Positions 46,501-58,507 are shown, numbered from the stretch's first letter. The stretch: DNA of 64,000 bases from Calamus simplicifolius (GCA_900491605.1 UESW01004382.1:99215-163214); one strand, 5' to 3'. Notes: a model not told the origin generated them from the letters alone. Translations and numbers: made by a program.

Positions 46501-48251
46501 CAATATATATACCTTATTTTGTGGTCAGGTGGAGTCTATGGATCCAATCCTAGAAGAACGCACTGTAGTAGCATCTAGTGCCACATTACTTGCTACATAT
46601 AAAGAGCCTGGGAGTCATTGCGACAGCCCATCAACTATGACACCACTTTACCTAATAGTATGACACCACTTTTGTCTAAAGTCGTAAGTTAAAAGGAGCT
46701 CTTCGAGAGAACTTGCCCACATCCCACGTACAAAGGTCAACTTAGGCATCAACTTGCAAACTCCAAGGCAACTTAGGCATCAATTTGGAAACTCTAGTTA
46801 TAACCTCAATCGTTCAATTTTGGCATTCCTAAGGGAGGAGCAAATACTTAGATGACGTTTGATTTGTAATAATATATATTATTAAAAATCTTATATTTTT
46901 AATAATATTGTACTTGGTAAATAAATTATTGATTAATGCAAGGTTATCATATTTAGTTTACTTTAACGATTATCTTTTTTTTTTCTTTTTTCGAACGGCT
47001 ACACCAACACGGAGATCTTTCATGCTTGCATTATTTCCATGGTGGTTTGTCTAGGATCATAAAAGTCTAAGCAATTCTTTTCAAAGCAAAGAAAATCGTG
47101 TGAGGTGTCAGCCTCTTCATTATTCAAGGGAAGGAATAAGAAGTTTTGTTAAAAAGTCTTGCTGCATCGAAGGTCAGTGTAGCAAGCGTGCGGATTGATC
47201 ACATGCCCGTGTCATCAGACATACGGTGCTCGTCAAGGCCCATTAGATTTCAGCACACATGATGACATGAACGCATAGTCAATTCGTGCATTCAGTGCAC
47301 ATTTTCTGCATATTTCCTACAATTATTGCTTTTGCGTTACAAATGCATCTCGGCCCACAAGCCAAGATGCTCTGGCTGCAGAGTTGATAACCGTTATCAA
47401 GATGAAGTTGAAATTGTGATGCCAAATTCTTCATTACTTTACTACTGCTAACAATATAGGCTAAGATAATAGTCTAGTCTACATAGAAGAGGAGGTAATC
47501 ATACCAGTAGAACTGAATTTATCTGGTATAACCCAGCGATGGTAGAAGTTACAACTTCAGGTGACCTACGTGGCTAAACACTTGCCCGCCCACACTACTT
47601 GCATAAATAGTTTTTAAACGGGCATTTTTTTATGTCCAAAATCCAAAATCCAAAATCTTCGCTATAAGTAATGATCTCTGGTCTCCTCTAACTTTGAAGT
47701 CTAATATCATTCAGCCCTGTGTATGATATATGCTACTAGTTTGTAACTGCAGCAGCTTTTCAGAGATTCTACACAAAAACTGATATTTCCTCTTAAAAAC
47801 TCAAAATCCAAGATAAAAAATCCACTTCAAATGCATCTGATGTTAGGAGCTGAGAGAAACGAGAGGAGAAGAAATTTCATCTATGCTGAACAGAACAGAA
47901 GTCACCAAATATTACAAAATTGTCTTTTTTTCACCATAGGGATCGAATTCCAGTCCCACAGCTCATCATCTATATCCTAACCTGTACCCATCATTGCAGT
48001 GAACCAGGCCTCTTATCTATAAAAGAAACTAGCTGCACTAAAAAGCTGCTGTAACAACAACACCACCGCTATATAACTTGTTCATAGCCACAAACTCCCA
48101 TACGAAACATGACAAAGAAACTCTTGTGAATGCACTCATCAGAAGGACAATTAATTAATACCCCTGGGATGGGAGACAAAAGGCCTCCATCACTCTATTT
48201 TGAAGACTACTACTCAAAACCAAAGACTTCTGTTTCATAACTAGGATGCAC
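43546..48251. other. Intergenic DNA between the two host genes
   Basis: No gene is supported. A GC-richer patch at about 44,900-45,440 contains a CAGCAG/GCAGCC run (about 45,117-45,162). Its 127-codon minus-strand open frame is a low-complexity Ala/Ser/His translation without family resemblance. The 3' untranslated part of the demethylase gene should occupy the right edge (about 47,850-48,292). Confidence 0.6.
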
Positions 48252-48271
48252 AGTAGTAGTAGTAGTAGTAG
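48252..48271. repeat. (AGT)n microsatellite in the 3' UTR
   Basis: Six to seven AGT units lie about 20 bases beyond the stop codon of the demethylase gene, in its presumed 3' UTR. Confidence 0.9.
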
Positions 48272-48292
48272 ATGACGCTTTGACATCACAGA

Positions 48293-48749
48293 TTATATGG
48301 GCCTCTCCTCTCCTAACACTTGTGCTTCCAGTGGAGATGGCAACGAGGGGAGTCTTCTCTTCTGAATACGTGGTGGGAGGTGCTTGGTGTATTTCTTAGG
48401 GCCCACCGTCCAGGGTAAGAACACACCAGTGCCATTGCGTGACATTCTCCTACCAGCACCCATGACCATGGGACGGGCTGGTGCCAGCATGACAACAGGA
48501 GCACGAAGAGCCAACCCCCAAGGGGATGGAATCACACTGTGATGCCCATAGGCGATGACTCCACCTCCTTGCACTTTTTGTGGTTGCCAAAGGGTCATAC
48601 CTTTAGTTAGCGGAGACATGGCGGAGGAATCAGTCTGGTTGTTGGCTGGACGAACCTTCACAAAACTCATGCACACCCTTCTGTTTGAGGATTGACAAAC
48701 AACGTGCCTCGCCATGTCTGCGCTGTTCCCACGCATGACCAGTAGTGAC
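48293..48749 (-). CDS. ALKBH10B-like: Demethylase exon 7 (last exon)
   Basis: The acceptor is TGCAG|GTCACT. It encodes SLLVMRGNSADMARHVVC, with the third iron ligand (His), and NRRVCMSFVKVRP, with the Arg that should bind 2-oxoglutarate. A long, poorly conserved tail ends at the TAA (48,295-48,293). Confidence 0.92.
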
Positions 48750-51700
48750 CTGCAAATTAGTTGGTTCTTATATTATTAGTCATATCAATTAGAAACTGTA
48801 AACCGATCAGCTTGATCTCAATCCATGATACCCTTATATTGGCTAAATCTTATATAGCCTAATATTGAAACAATTACAAACCTATATAATTATAGACCCC
48901 ATAAGAGAACAACACAACCCCATGTAGTTGGGAAAAGGCTTAGATGAGTTAGAGAGTTGAGTTGAGAGATAAGAGAACAACACAAATTAGTTGGTTATTA
49001 TATTAGTCATATCAATTAGAAACTGTAAACCGATCAGCTCGATCTCAATGATACCCTTATGTTGGCTAAATCTTATATAGCCTAATATTGAAACAATTAC
49101 AAACCTATATAATTATAGACCTCATCAGAGAACAACACAACCCCATGTAGTTGGGAAAAGGCTTAGATGAGTTGAGTTGAGATAAGAGAGCACAAATTAG
49201 TTGGTTATTATATTAGTCATATCAATTAGAAACTGTAAGAGAACAACACAAATCAGAGGAAGGGCCAAAAAAACAAAAATGATATCATTATGAGAGTTAG
49301 TTTAACACATACCCTTCGTTCAGTGTAAGTGCGAGGGGGCCCTTGTAGTTTCCATTGTTGTCATTGACAAGTGCCCGTCCAAAAACCATTGATGTCTCGG
49401 AGAGGAAAAGCGTGGAGATTGGATTGTCCAAGTGTGGAGGTTTGAAATATGGTTGTGAATATTCATCCTGCAAAATGAGTTACAGAGGCCCACAAGAATT
49501 CAGTTTTTGGAACTGATGATTCAAAGAATAAACAAAGGATACTTTATATATGCCGCAAATGTTTCAGACATGGATACCTCATCAAAGAAGTTGATAATGC
49601 AGCTGTTTGGTTTTCTGTTTTCTGGTATTAAACGCCATTGGGCTAGGTGATCAATGACAGTCTGCAAAACTGGGGGAATTGGTTCTATATTACCTACATG
49701 ACAAAGATAAATCGTTACTTGAAGCACACGGTCGAGAATGGTAAAGTTTGTGCTACATTTTTGAAATCATCATACATGAATATCAGGCAATATCCAAAAC
49801 ATACTTCATAAGCATTCCAACAACCAATTAATTCACTAGGAACATGGTTGCAGTGATGCTAAGAAATCTTCAACTTAGCCTAAAATCCAATCTATTTTAT
49901 TGATGTAAAAAAAAAAAAAAAAGCTAGGTGAATGAATAAGATGGATTCAATATTGTAAGAAACATGATAAAACTTGCATTATAATGATCAAACCCATAAA
50001 TTTAGAATTTACTTGATTTACTTGATGCCTCATCATTAGTTGGTTGGAACAATGGAACACCAAACTGAAGAATCTCTCTCTTGTTCCCTTTCATCTGTTT
50101 GTTGAAATAAATGAATGTTTCACCTGTGTAGAAACACAAAAGCATTGGTGAACAATGACAGCATCTCATGGTTGGATAAATAGAACTTAACTGGAATCTC
50201 GAATGTCTTGCATATTTGATTTTAATTATATATGTACCATACAGAAACAACATAATATAAATTGTTAACTCCTATATAGTCTTCACTTGGATGCTTTTGT
50301 CACAACATAAGAATGACTAAGTAGCCTCAAGAAAAACGTTCCAACTTTGTTGATCTAAGGCAATTTTTGAAAAACTACCAGAACTATCAGAACAGCCATG
50401 ATCAATTGAGTATCTAGAAGAAGTTTCTAATTATATAACTAAGTAAAACAAATCATTAATAGATTTCCTATCCAAAAACCAACGAGACGCATCAAAGGTA
50501 AGGTCACTAATGAGATTTTTCTATTGCTTTGAGGTCATTAATTTCCCAACCATGTAGCCAACCATTTCATGGTTGAAGTCATGGTACTCCTTGCTTTGCC
50601 TTCATTAACTGTTCTACCTTACAAAGTGGTGCTTTGGAGAAATTTTATGAGACTTCTCTTACCTTCCCACAGGTTCCTCTTCTCATTCATTAAACTTTTG
50701 CCTCCTACAATTTCCTCTTTGAATCAGAAGTTTAGTTCCATGGCAGCCCAGCATCTGCTTTTGATTTAAGACTTCGTACCATCAGATCTTTCTCTATTTC
50801 TATACAACAATAACTCCACTTGTCATCTTTTTCTTAATCAGGTACAACCTGAATTAAGGTCAATGACTCTTCCAACAAAGACTAATTAGATTAGGTTTTT
50901 TTGCAATCAAGTCAGTGGAAAGGTTGGAATCCATATGCACAGAGCTCTTAATTTTCTTGTGTCAAATTTTGAGCTATTTGCATGAATGTGAATGTAGTAG
51001 AAACAAGCAGGCCCTTAACTTCCCTCAGCCAGAAAACAAAGTATTATTTGATGAATTTTCGGGCCTTAGTATTTCTGTTCTGCCAATAATTTCTATATAT
51101 AGATGAGTTTCTCCTGTTGGACATTATATCCATGGCACAATATCAAGTGTCAAGTGAACCAGAACCTTGAATTAACAGCAAAATAAATGCTTAAGACCAC
51201 AACAGGAAAGATGCAGGAAGCTCACATATTTTGCTTGTAATGGTATGGAATAGTGTCTCGCTAACAATTTGTGATTTTTCACCATCAGGTTGGTGCATTT
51301 TAGGTATCGGGAATAAGGATATATAATGGTACGATCTGGTCAAAAGGCTAACACAGAAGAGAAGAAAATCGCATCTATTAACAGCCAAAGCTTGGAGACC
51401 ACCTATTTCTTGTCATTATTCACAAATCAGGTGTTTAACCCTATCTGCACCTGGCATAAACCCTTACTACATCCACAAAATGTTTGTTGTTCTCTCTTTC
51501 ATCTTATCTAGGATAATCCCTAATAAAAAACTTTTTTGCCCTACATTCACATGGACAAACCAATGAATTTCCTCTAAGGTCTATGCATCGACCTGTACTA
51601 ACTATACCATACCATATCAGTGAGGCACTGATATGGTACTGAGGTTCGATTCAAAATGAACCAAATAAGTCTGAACCAAGTAAAATTATCTTGTACCACC

Positions 51701-54700
51701 CAAATACCTAATTGTACCACCCAGTTTTGAGTGATATTCCATCTTTCTCGTATGTTGCACATCCATGCCAAGATTCACACTTTAACACATTCACATCTTA
51801 ACTCTCATCTTAACCCTTTAATGCCATATATTTATGCTATATGAAAGCTGGTCAAATCATTTTGAGAAAATACTTTATAGCCTAAATTTCATGGATGAAC
51901 ACTTACCATAAAGAAGGTGTAAACCCACTTTATTCGCCCTTCTTAACCGATTTAGAGCATACTAGGCTTCCTTTTAGGGTGATCTTCTTGTACTTCTATA
52001 TGCAGCATGACTCTAAAAGTATTTTCATTCCATGCATTTAGAGACTCTACCATAAATCTTTGAAATCATTATGTTGTCCCCTTTCCTCCTCACATATAAA
52101 GTTCTCCCTCTTCTAATCTCATCAAGCAACACAATAGAATTTGCAGAAACCAAGGTCCAATGGCACTTCACATGATTGTCATTAGTTAATGAAAATTAAA
52201 AAAGGGTAAACTAGAACAGATTAGACAGCCGATGGTAAAGGCCTATAACCAGTAGTTATTTCCTGGTTACTGCACGAGTAGTTACTGCATTTCCTCATTA
52301 TGTGCCTCTATTGTTCACCACCCAAAAAAATGGCCTCCTGTGCTATGGTAAAAGCCTTTGCCAAATCAACAAGACATCGATCAGACTCAAATAAATCAAC
52401 TAAGAAATAAATGACAGATTCATTAGCATGAAGCCGAATGCTTCCCAACACAAGAATATACCTAGCCTTGAACAACAAAGTTTCCAAGCATTATTTTGCT
52501 AATTAAAGTCAGAAAGTGTAAAATTGTCTAGATTGACTATACCATTATAAAATCATTACACATTAAATCACTTATCATATTTTCCTTATTTCCATATGAC
52601 AAAATCCTCATAATTACAACAGCACAAGAACATAATGATATGCTATATAAATACCTCCCAAAGTTTCAAGTAGCAATGCTGGCGGGAGTGTCAGTCACCT
52701 GCCAGCACGTGCCATGTCGATGTGTTTGCCAACCGTACAGCAAAGAAGAAACAAAAAAAATTTAAATTAGAAAATATTTTCATAATCATATTACAGTGAT
52801 CTAATGCATCACATGCAAACCTTGTTCAGGTGCTGGCCTGATAGTAAGCTCTCTTTAACTCAATGATGTTCCTCCAGCATTTATGGAAGGTAAGCCACTC
52901 TTGCAAGCCTAACAAATCCTTATTGTAGGACAACTTCAATTTTAAGTAAATGAAAAATTCTGCATTTTACATCCGAATAGAGATTATATTGCATTCTCAA
53001 TCATCTTATAGGAGCATTGTTTTGAGATTTCAACTGGTGCATCATTATCTATGTGTGGAATAGGATATAAATGATGGCAATGACTAGAAAAGAGGATGGT
53101 CTTGAGATTGAGCATTATAATCCATTCAAATTGTCTAATATAACTGACTTGAGCTAGTGTTATACCAAAGCGAGGATGGAAAGAAATTTGAGGACAGATT
53201 TCCTATATTAGTGATCTTAAATTATCAAATGACATACAAGAGTAATTCTTTTACAATATTATTCACCACCTAATGTTTCCTAAGTAAGAATTACAATCAT
53301 ACATATAATATTACATTATCACAACAAGCGAAAATCAAGTACACAGCAGCAATGGGATATTATCCACCACATTACAAAGGCCTCATCATATGAAAACAGC
53401 AACATCCATCCAACCTATTTCTCATCCATGTGGAGTCGGCTGTCGAAAATTATCCATGGACATTGGAAAGGATTTAGTAGATTTTGGCGCAGTTTGTTAA
53501 GCTTATCTCACCATTCTAAGTCTCATGCCAAATTTCTAGACAAAGCAACTTAGGGAAGACAAGGTTAAACCATAAAGAAAAGAATCGTAATTGGAAGGTC
53601 TTGGTTGTGGATTAAGCTCAATGCGAGGAGCAAACCCTTGAAACTCCCACTTGCTAAGAAAAAGCCTATGTAAAGAACATGGTAAGGATTACTATGCTTA
53701 ACTGCATTCATATCTGAAGTATCAAGTCAAAGATTCAAATTGAAATATTCTCCCATGGCCGTAGTATTTAGCGGTAACCTCAAAGAACATCCTAAAGTTA
53801 AGAATAATAGCATCCTAGTGTTACCAAACCATCATTTCAATTAAATAAATAGAGATGCCTGTGACATTTAATAGCTGACAAAACTGTTTCAACATTAAGA
53901 TCCGGCTACTTATTCTTAACAACAACACATGACAAGCAAATGCAATTGAGATGATGAGCTGACCTGAGAGTTCCCCCCTTCGACCTGCAAGACGTAGTTC
54001 ATTTACAAATTCAGCAAGCCTTAGAAGTTCTGAGTCTGTGAAGATGTCTTCATATAGCTTCAAGCCTTTTACAACATTAACCTGATTGTGCATTAAAAAG
54101 CCCTTAGTAAAGTTTGACTACATGAGAAAATCAAAACCAAATAACTGTAAAACTACTAATTCCTACGGCTTCTCCTATTTCATCTCTATACAGAAAGTTT
54201 GCCAAATGATGTAAAGATGGAACTCACCATATGCCCTTTAACTGACTCCTTGGCAACAAAACCTTTCAAGATCTTGATCCTGTCAGCGCGTGCCACACAG
54301 TCCTTATGATCATTGCACATCTGGACATTCTCCACAAAGTGTTTTCCGCTTGAGACACTACGAGCCAACAGAAAAATCAGATATTCAAAGAAAATCCATT
54401 GTCATTTTTTAATCAGATATGTTAAATCATGCACCAATTCAAGAGACAAAAAATTGTAAAATAAAAGCAATTCACTTTCAAGTCAACGTCAATCCATGAA
54501 GATTGGTGGAGTTATAAAAACTACGTCAATGCAGGAAGCATTTAAAAAAAAGTTCAAATTATACAAAATTGATGCTAGGAGTAATGTAGTTATTTTTAAC
54601 ATAAATATAACTTAATTTTGGATCAACAATTTGAATTAAAACAAGCAAGCAAATATGTAGTAGCTAAGTGAAATATAGGAATGCTATGAACTTTCAATAT

Positions 54701-57700
54701 AAATATTGTTTTAAGGAGTGCATCATCATGCAACTGCTAAGGAAAGATCAATTATAGCATTCATGTTTACCCAGTAATTCAACTCATAAAGAATTATAGC
54801 CAACTTTTACATATTCTATCATGTGTTAACAATGCATCAGTGCAAACAATGCTACTACCATATTTCACATTTTGCCTTCCATAGAACAGGCTATGATGCC
54901 AACCATGTTGTTACAAGGTCCAATTCATTCAAAATGCATCAATTAATGAAGACATTTGCTGTAGATGCATGTCGGCTGAAAGTCACCTAAATACACCATT
55001 CTCATAGGTTTATGAGACCCATACAACCAATGGTATCGTTTGGTCGACAACCTATGCAAGGAATCCACCTCCCTTGATGATGGAACAAGACCTCAGTTTA
55101 GTTCCACATGATGTGGGCAACAAATATCTGACTAGCTCAATGCTTAGTCAATCTTCACCAATTTCACTGATTTCGATGGCAAGGCAACATCTTCCGCTCG
55201 TGCACTGGCCCAAACCTCTCGAATTGAAACTTGCCTTACTCTTGGATTGGCCCATCAATGGTTTTAGACAAGAATGGTGTGCCGGACCTCTCTAAGATTG
55301 AAAAAGTCTTTATACACCATCCTCAGTGCAGGATAGCCTGCACCGGACGCAGTGATTCGCCAGTGCACGAGCTCGCACCAAAGGGTCCGCCGTGGGTCCA
55401 GCATTGCTGATGCCTGGGCCTGCGTACGGGCGAATCACCATATCTAGTGCAAGCCATCCTGCACCGGGGCAATGTACAAAAACTTTTCCTTGTAAGATTA
55501 TAGAATGGTCTAATTACCATAACAACACTTTCCATTATAGACTTCTTACCTCTACGACACGTGCTGCTACCCAGATTCCCACCTGAATCTAATATAATAT
55601 AGTAAAGACAAGAAGGTCTGCCCTTCTATTGCCATGTGTCAGCATTATTTAATGCTCTTAGAGACTTCTGTTTTTTTTTTTACATAGGGCTTTCTTTCTT
55701 CTTCTTTTTTTTGTCTTGGTCACATGTCAAGCCTAGCTGCCTTCTTTTTATTCCAATCAATCCTCCAACTTATATACCTTTAGAATCTCTACTCTAAAGT
55801 GAAAAGAATATGTTACAATTTTGTTTTTTTAATTTTTATAGGAACCATATGGATCGCTACTACTTTCTTAAATTCTCCCACTCCAACAATATCGTTCGAA
55901 CTCACCATTTTACTATATTTGTAGAATATATTAAAAATAACAAATATTATTCCATCAATGTCTTGGATTTTTTTTTTTTGACACTCCAACCAATAACAAC
56001 CATTGAATAGTATTTTCAAAATTTAGAATAATTCAAAAATTTTATCTAAAGCAAATCAATTAATTTTTTAAATTTAAAAAAGTTTAATCTATTACAAAAA
56101 TTTTATTTATTTCATATTTAAATTTTAAATTTTAAAAAATAATATTTTTAAAATTTAAGTTTAATAATATAAAAAAAATATTTATAAATATTTTTTTATT
56201 TACCTTATTAACTATACCAATGCTTTGCATTGCACGAGTATATAAAACTCAACTCAACTCATCTAAGCCTTTTTCCAGCTACATGGAGTCGGCTACATGA
56301 ATTTGCTTCCTCACTCTGCTCTATTTAGGATCAAGTCGACATTCAAATTATAAATAGTTATATCTTTTTTAATTATTTTTATCTATGTTAATTTAGGTAT
56401 ACCTCTACCTCTATCCTTATTATGAATTGTTAAAAAATCACTCCTTCTAATTGGAGCATCTAAAGGTTTATGTTGTATATTGTCCAAACTACCGCAATCG
56501 ATTTACTCTCATTTGATCTTCAATTGAAGATACTCTTATCATTTCTCTTATATGTTTATTTCTAATCCTATCATTACACGGATATATGCTTAGAATAATA
56601 CAAAAATTTTATCTTAAAACTTTATCTATTTTTATTTTTTAAATTAAATCAAATCAATGGATATGTGATTATAAAAATGATTTATTTCATACTATTTTAT
56701 AGAATAATAGATTGATTAATAAAATTTATCTATAAAAAATGATTTTAAATTTTAAAGCTTTTTATCTTATTTTTAATTTTTAAATTTAAATTAAATCAAT
56801 GCCCTTATGATTATAAAAAAATGATATATTTCATATTATTTCATAAAATAATAGATCAAGATATAAAATTAATCTATAAAAATATTTCTTAATTTTAAAG
56901 CTTTTTATTTTATTTTATTTTTATTTTTAAATTTTAAATCAAATCAATGAACATACATGGCATGCACATATACCTCGTTATTAAATAGTAATAAAGAGAG
57001 CGCTAGCAAAATATCTTTCTATGAGCACCACCGTCCACTTTTCCTCTCATGTTGGCCCAGCCCAAAATAAAATAGAGGCGACCCACCGCCGCTGCCGCGA
57101 GAACCACCACGTGTTGACCACTGGTTGTTCGACACGTGCCTCCACCAGACCCCATTCCCCGACCCCTCTTCCTGACCCGTCTGATCCCAATCCTACGGTC
57201 CACATCACGTAGCCGCCCGCAATGAACATCGGCCCACGCACCCCAAGGCCGAGCTAGAACCGTCTCAGATTTCCGGCCCTAAGGGACCATAACCTACTCC
57301 GGAAAGGACACGTGGCGACAAAAGACGCTTCCTAAACCCCTCGGAGTCCTCAACGGCAAGCGGCGACCGGCGAAACTAAATCCGGCGCCTCGTCTCACGC
57401 CCCAAACCCACCACCACCCCTCCGCCCTCGCGACACGTTTTACATTAAAAAAAAAAAAAACTAATTACTTTCCTTATATATACTCCCTCCATTTTATTAG
57501 TTACTGCCGTGTAATTGCGTCACTCTCTCAAGAGAAAGTGGAAGAGATGACACGGAGTGCAGCTGTGAATTTTCGAGTGCATTTATCGAATCCGGACAGC
57601 TTGGAAGGAACGAGGGATTTAGAGTCTTAGACGGTTTGCCGTCCGTGACCGCGTTCACGGGCCAGAGAAGGATTGCTCTCATAAAAGACTGAACGCAAGC

Positions 57701-58507
57701 GGATGGAGACCGTGGAAGCTACTACGACGGCAGTCCGATCACGCTGCTCCGCCGAGGAGATCGGGGAGAGGTGAGGGTAACTGGAAGGTGACGGGACTCC
57801 GCTTCGGGTTGCAAGAGAAGCGAAGGGAGCAGAAGGCTATCCCCCACGTACGCTAACCGGAACTTCTCGGACCGAACTATAAACATCAACGCAACGAGAT
57901 CTAAAATTTCTTTTAAATTAATCTGATTACCACGAAATAATTAGATTAAATTAAACACAAGGAAGGGAAAAAATTGCTCACCTCCATCGCCGCCGCCGCC
58001 GCCGCCTTCTTCCGAGACTTTCGGATCTGAGGAATCTTCGTCCCTGGCGCCGCCGTCATCTATCGGTCTCTCTTCCACCGTTTGCTCCTCCTCCTCCTCC
58101 TCCTCCTCCTCCTCCTCCTTCGGAGAATCTTTGTTGTCCTTCTCCTTCTCCATCGCCGGTGCGTCCTCATCCTCATCTTTCTTGATCTCAGCCTCCTCGA
58201 CGGTGGAAGCGGCGGCGTGGCGACACGCGGCGACGCGGCGGAGCTCGCTGGTGACGTCGGCGATGGAGAAGAACTTCTGCATGTGGAGAACGGGGATCCA
58301 GTTCATCCGCCGGCGGTGGATGGCCGCGAACACCGCCTCGTACCCCGATCCCCCCTCGATCTGCACCAGGTGCCCGCACAGCGCGTCGATGATCGCGTTC
58401 GCCGCTGCGAATTCCCCCCGGAACCACGCTATGATCGCGTCCCGAGCGTACACCTCCGGCACCGGCCCCGCCGCCGCCGCCGCGGCCCCCGCCAACGCCG
58501 TCGTCAT
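48293..58507 (-). CDS. ALKBH10B-like: ALKBH9/10-type RNA demethylase (2-oxoglutarate/Fe(II) dioxygenase), seven exons
   Basis: Plant ALKBH9/10 proteins remove N6-methyl groups from adenosine in mRNA, using Fe(II) and 2-oxoglutarate. In Arabidopsis ALKBH10B affects flowering time. Exons (minus strand): 58,507-57,982; 54,357-54,228; 54,081-53,964; 50,123-50,022; 49,693-49,578; 49,467-49,313; 48,749-48,293. All introns are GT-AG, and introns 2 to 6 agree in phase. The N-terminal family block (IIAWFRGEFAAANAIIDAL, RRRMNWIPVLHMQKFFSIAD) is in exon 1. The catalytic HxD is HLD in exon 6 (PPHLDNPIS). The distal His (MARHVV) and the 2-oxoglutarate-binding Arg region (NRRVCMSF) are in exon 7. The summed CDS is 1,604 nt, one short of a whole number of codons, and the misfit is at intron 1. 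A full protein would be about 534 aa. Introns 1 (3.6 kb) and 3 (3.8 kb) are large. Confidence 0.9.
48756..49255. repeat. Three-copy tandem repeat in demethylase intron 6
   Basis: A unit beginning ATTAGTTGGTT starts near 48,756, 48,986 and 49,196 (steps 230 and 210 bp; the third copy is partial). The first copy starts 6 bases from the exon 7 acceptor. Copies 1 and 2 contain an RTE LINE tail (CCCCATGTAGTTGGGAAAAG). Confidence 0.85.
48901..48985 (+). mobile_element. 51-bp RTE tail insertion with 17-bp target-site duplication
   Basis: The 17-bp word ATAAGAGAACAACACAA occurs at 48,901-48,917 and 48,969-48,985. The 51 bases between are an RTE tail (CCCCATGTAGTTGGG through GAGTTGAGAG). It lies in intron 6 and was later carried along in the tandem duplication. 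Confidence 0.78.
49313..49467 (-). CDS. ALKBH10B-like: Demethylase exon 6 (catalytic HxD)
   Basis: The acceptor is TGCAG|GATGAA and the donor GAAGG|GTATGT. It encodes DEYSQPYFKPPHLDNPIS, with the iron-binding H-x-D pair, then TLFLSETSMVFGRALV and GPLALTLNEG. Confidence 0.93.
49578..49693 (-). CDS. ALKBH10B-like: Demethylase exon 5
   Basis: The acceptor is TGTAG|GTAATA and the donor GATGAG|GTATCC. It encodes NIEPIPPVLQTVIDHLAQWR and LIPENRKPNSCIINFFDE. The NFFDE stretch leads into the catalytic core. Confidence 0.92.
50022..50123 (-). CDS. ALKBH10B-like: Demethylase exon 4 (tandem alternative donors)
   Basis: The acceptor is CACAG|GTGAAA. It encodes ETFIYFNKQMKGNKREILQF and GVPLFQPTNDEAS. 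Two in-phase donors lie 9 nt apart: ATCAA|GTAAATC (exon end 50,022) and ATCAA|GTAAATT (exon end 50,013). Use of the second adds three residues. Confidence 0.88.
50124..53963 (-). other. Demethylase intron 3 (3.8 kb)
   Basis: The GT and AG ends fit. The interior is AT-rich, without a recognised gene. The word CCATGTGGAGTCGGCTG near 53,428 resembles the RTE tail region in reverse. Confidence 0.6.
53964..54081 (-). CDS. ALKBH10B-like: Demethylase exon 3
   Basis: The acceptor is ATCAG|GTTAAT and the donor CTCAG|GTCAGC. It encodes VNVVKGLKLYEDIFTDSELL and FVNELRLAGRRGELS, the start of the dioxygenase region. Confidence 0.92.
54228..54357 (-). CDS. ALKBH10B-like: Demethylase exon 2
   Basis: The acceptor is CGTAG|TGTCTC and the donor CATATG|GTGAGT. 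It encodes VSSGKHFVENVQMCNDHKDC and RIKILKGFVAKESVKGHM, a conserved family stretch before the catalytic domain. It begins with one partial-codon base and ends in phase 0. Confidence 0.88.
55292..55501. mobile_element. MITE-like inverted repeat in demethylase intron 1
   Basis: The left arm (about 55,292-55,360, with GAAAAAGTCTTTATACACC, GTGCAGGATAGCCTGCACC and GTGATTCGCC) and the right arm (about 55,431-55,501) are imperfect reverse complements over about 70 bases. The loop is about 70 bases. No coding capacity. Confidence 0.65.
56246..56630 (-). mobile_element. RTE LINE 3' fragment, reversed
   Basis: On the minus strand it ends with CATGTAGCTGGAAAAAGGC and GAGTTGAGTTGAGTT (56,290-56,246), and upstream it matches the 29,100-29,340 copy (for example AAAAAGATATAAC and GTCGACTTGATCC-like words). 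The reading frames are broken. Confidence 0.78.
57108..57314. promoter_or_regulatory. Three G-boxes in the 5' part of intron 1
   Basis: CACGTG occurs at 57,108-57,113, 57,133-57,138 and 57,309-57,314, the last as CACGTGGC, an ABRE-like form bound by bZIP factors. They lie in GC-rich DNA less than 900 bp downstream of exon 1. Function is an inference. Confidence 0.4.
57982..58507 (-). CDS. ALKBH10B-like: Demethylase exon 1
   Basis: The start codon is at 58,507-58,505 (MTTALAG). GC-rich, it encodes an Ala-rich start, the conserved family N-domain, then a Glu/Asp/Lys-rich linker with an 11-Glu run (GAG repeat, about 58,086-58,118) and a Gly run. The donor is GGAG|GTGAGC. It ends after 175 codons plus one base, which does not fit the next acceptor by one base. 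Confidence 0.9.

Larger units (their letters stand above)
54358..57981 (-). other. Demethylase intron 1 (3.6 kb)
   Basis: The donor is GTGAGC at 57,981 and the proposed acceptor CGTAG at 54,358. It contains a MITE-like inverted repeat (55,292-55,501), a reversed RTE LINE fragment (56,246-56,630) and, next to exon 1, a GC-rich block with three CACGTG boxes (57,108, 57,133 and 57,309). An unseen small exon is possible, since the exon phases across this intron do not fit. Confidence 0.65.

Noticed and set aside
57484..57625. Possible Stowaway MITE starting at TACTCCCTCCATTTTATTAG
   Set aside because: Only one terminus resembles Stowaway ends; no matching inverted end or TA duplication was found nearby.
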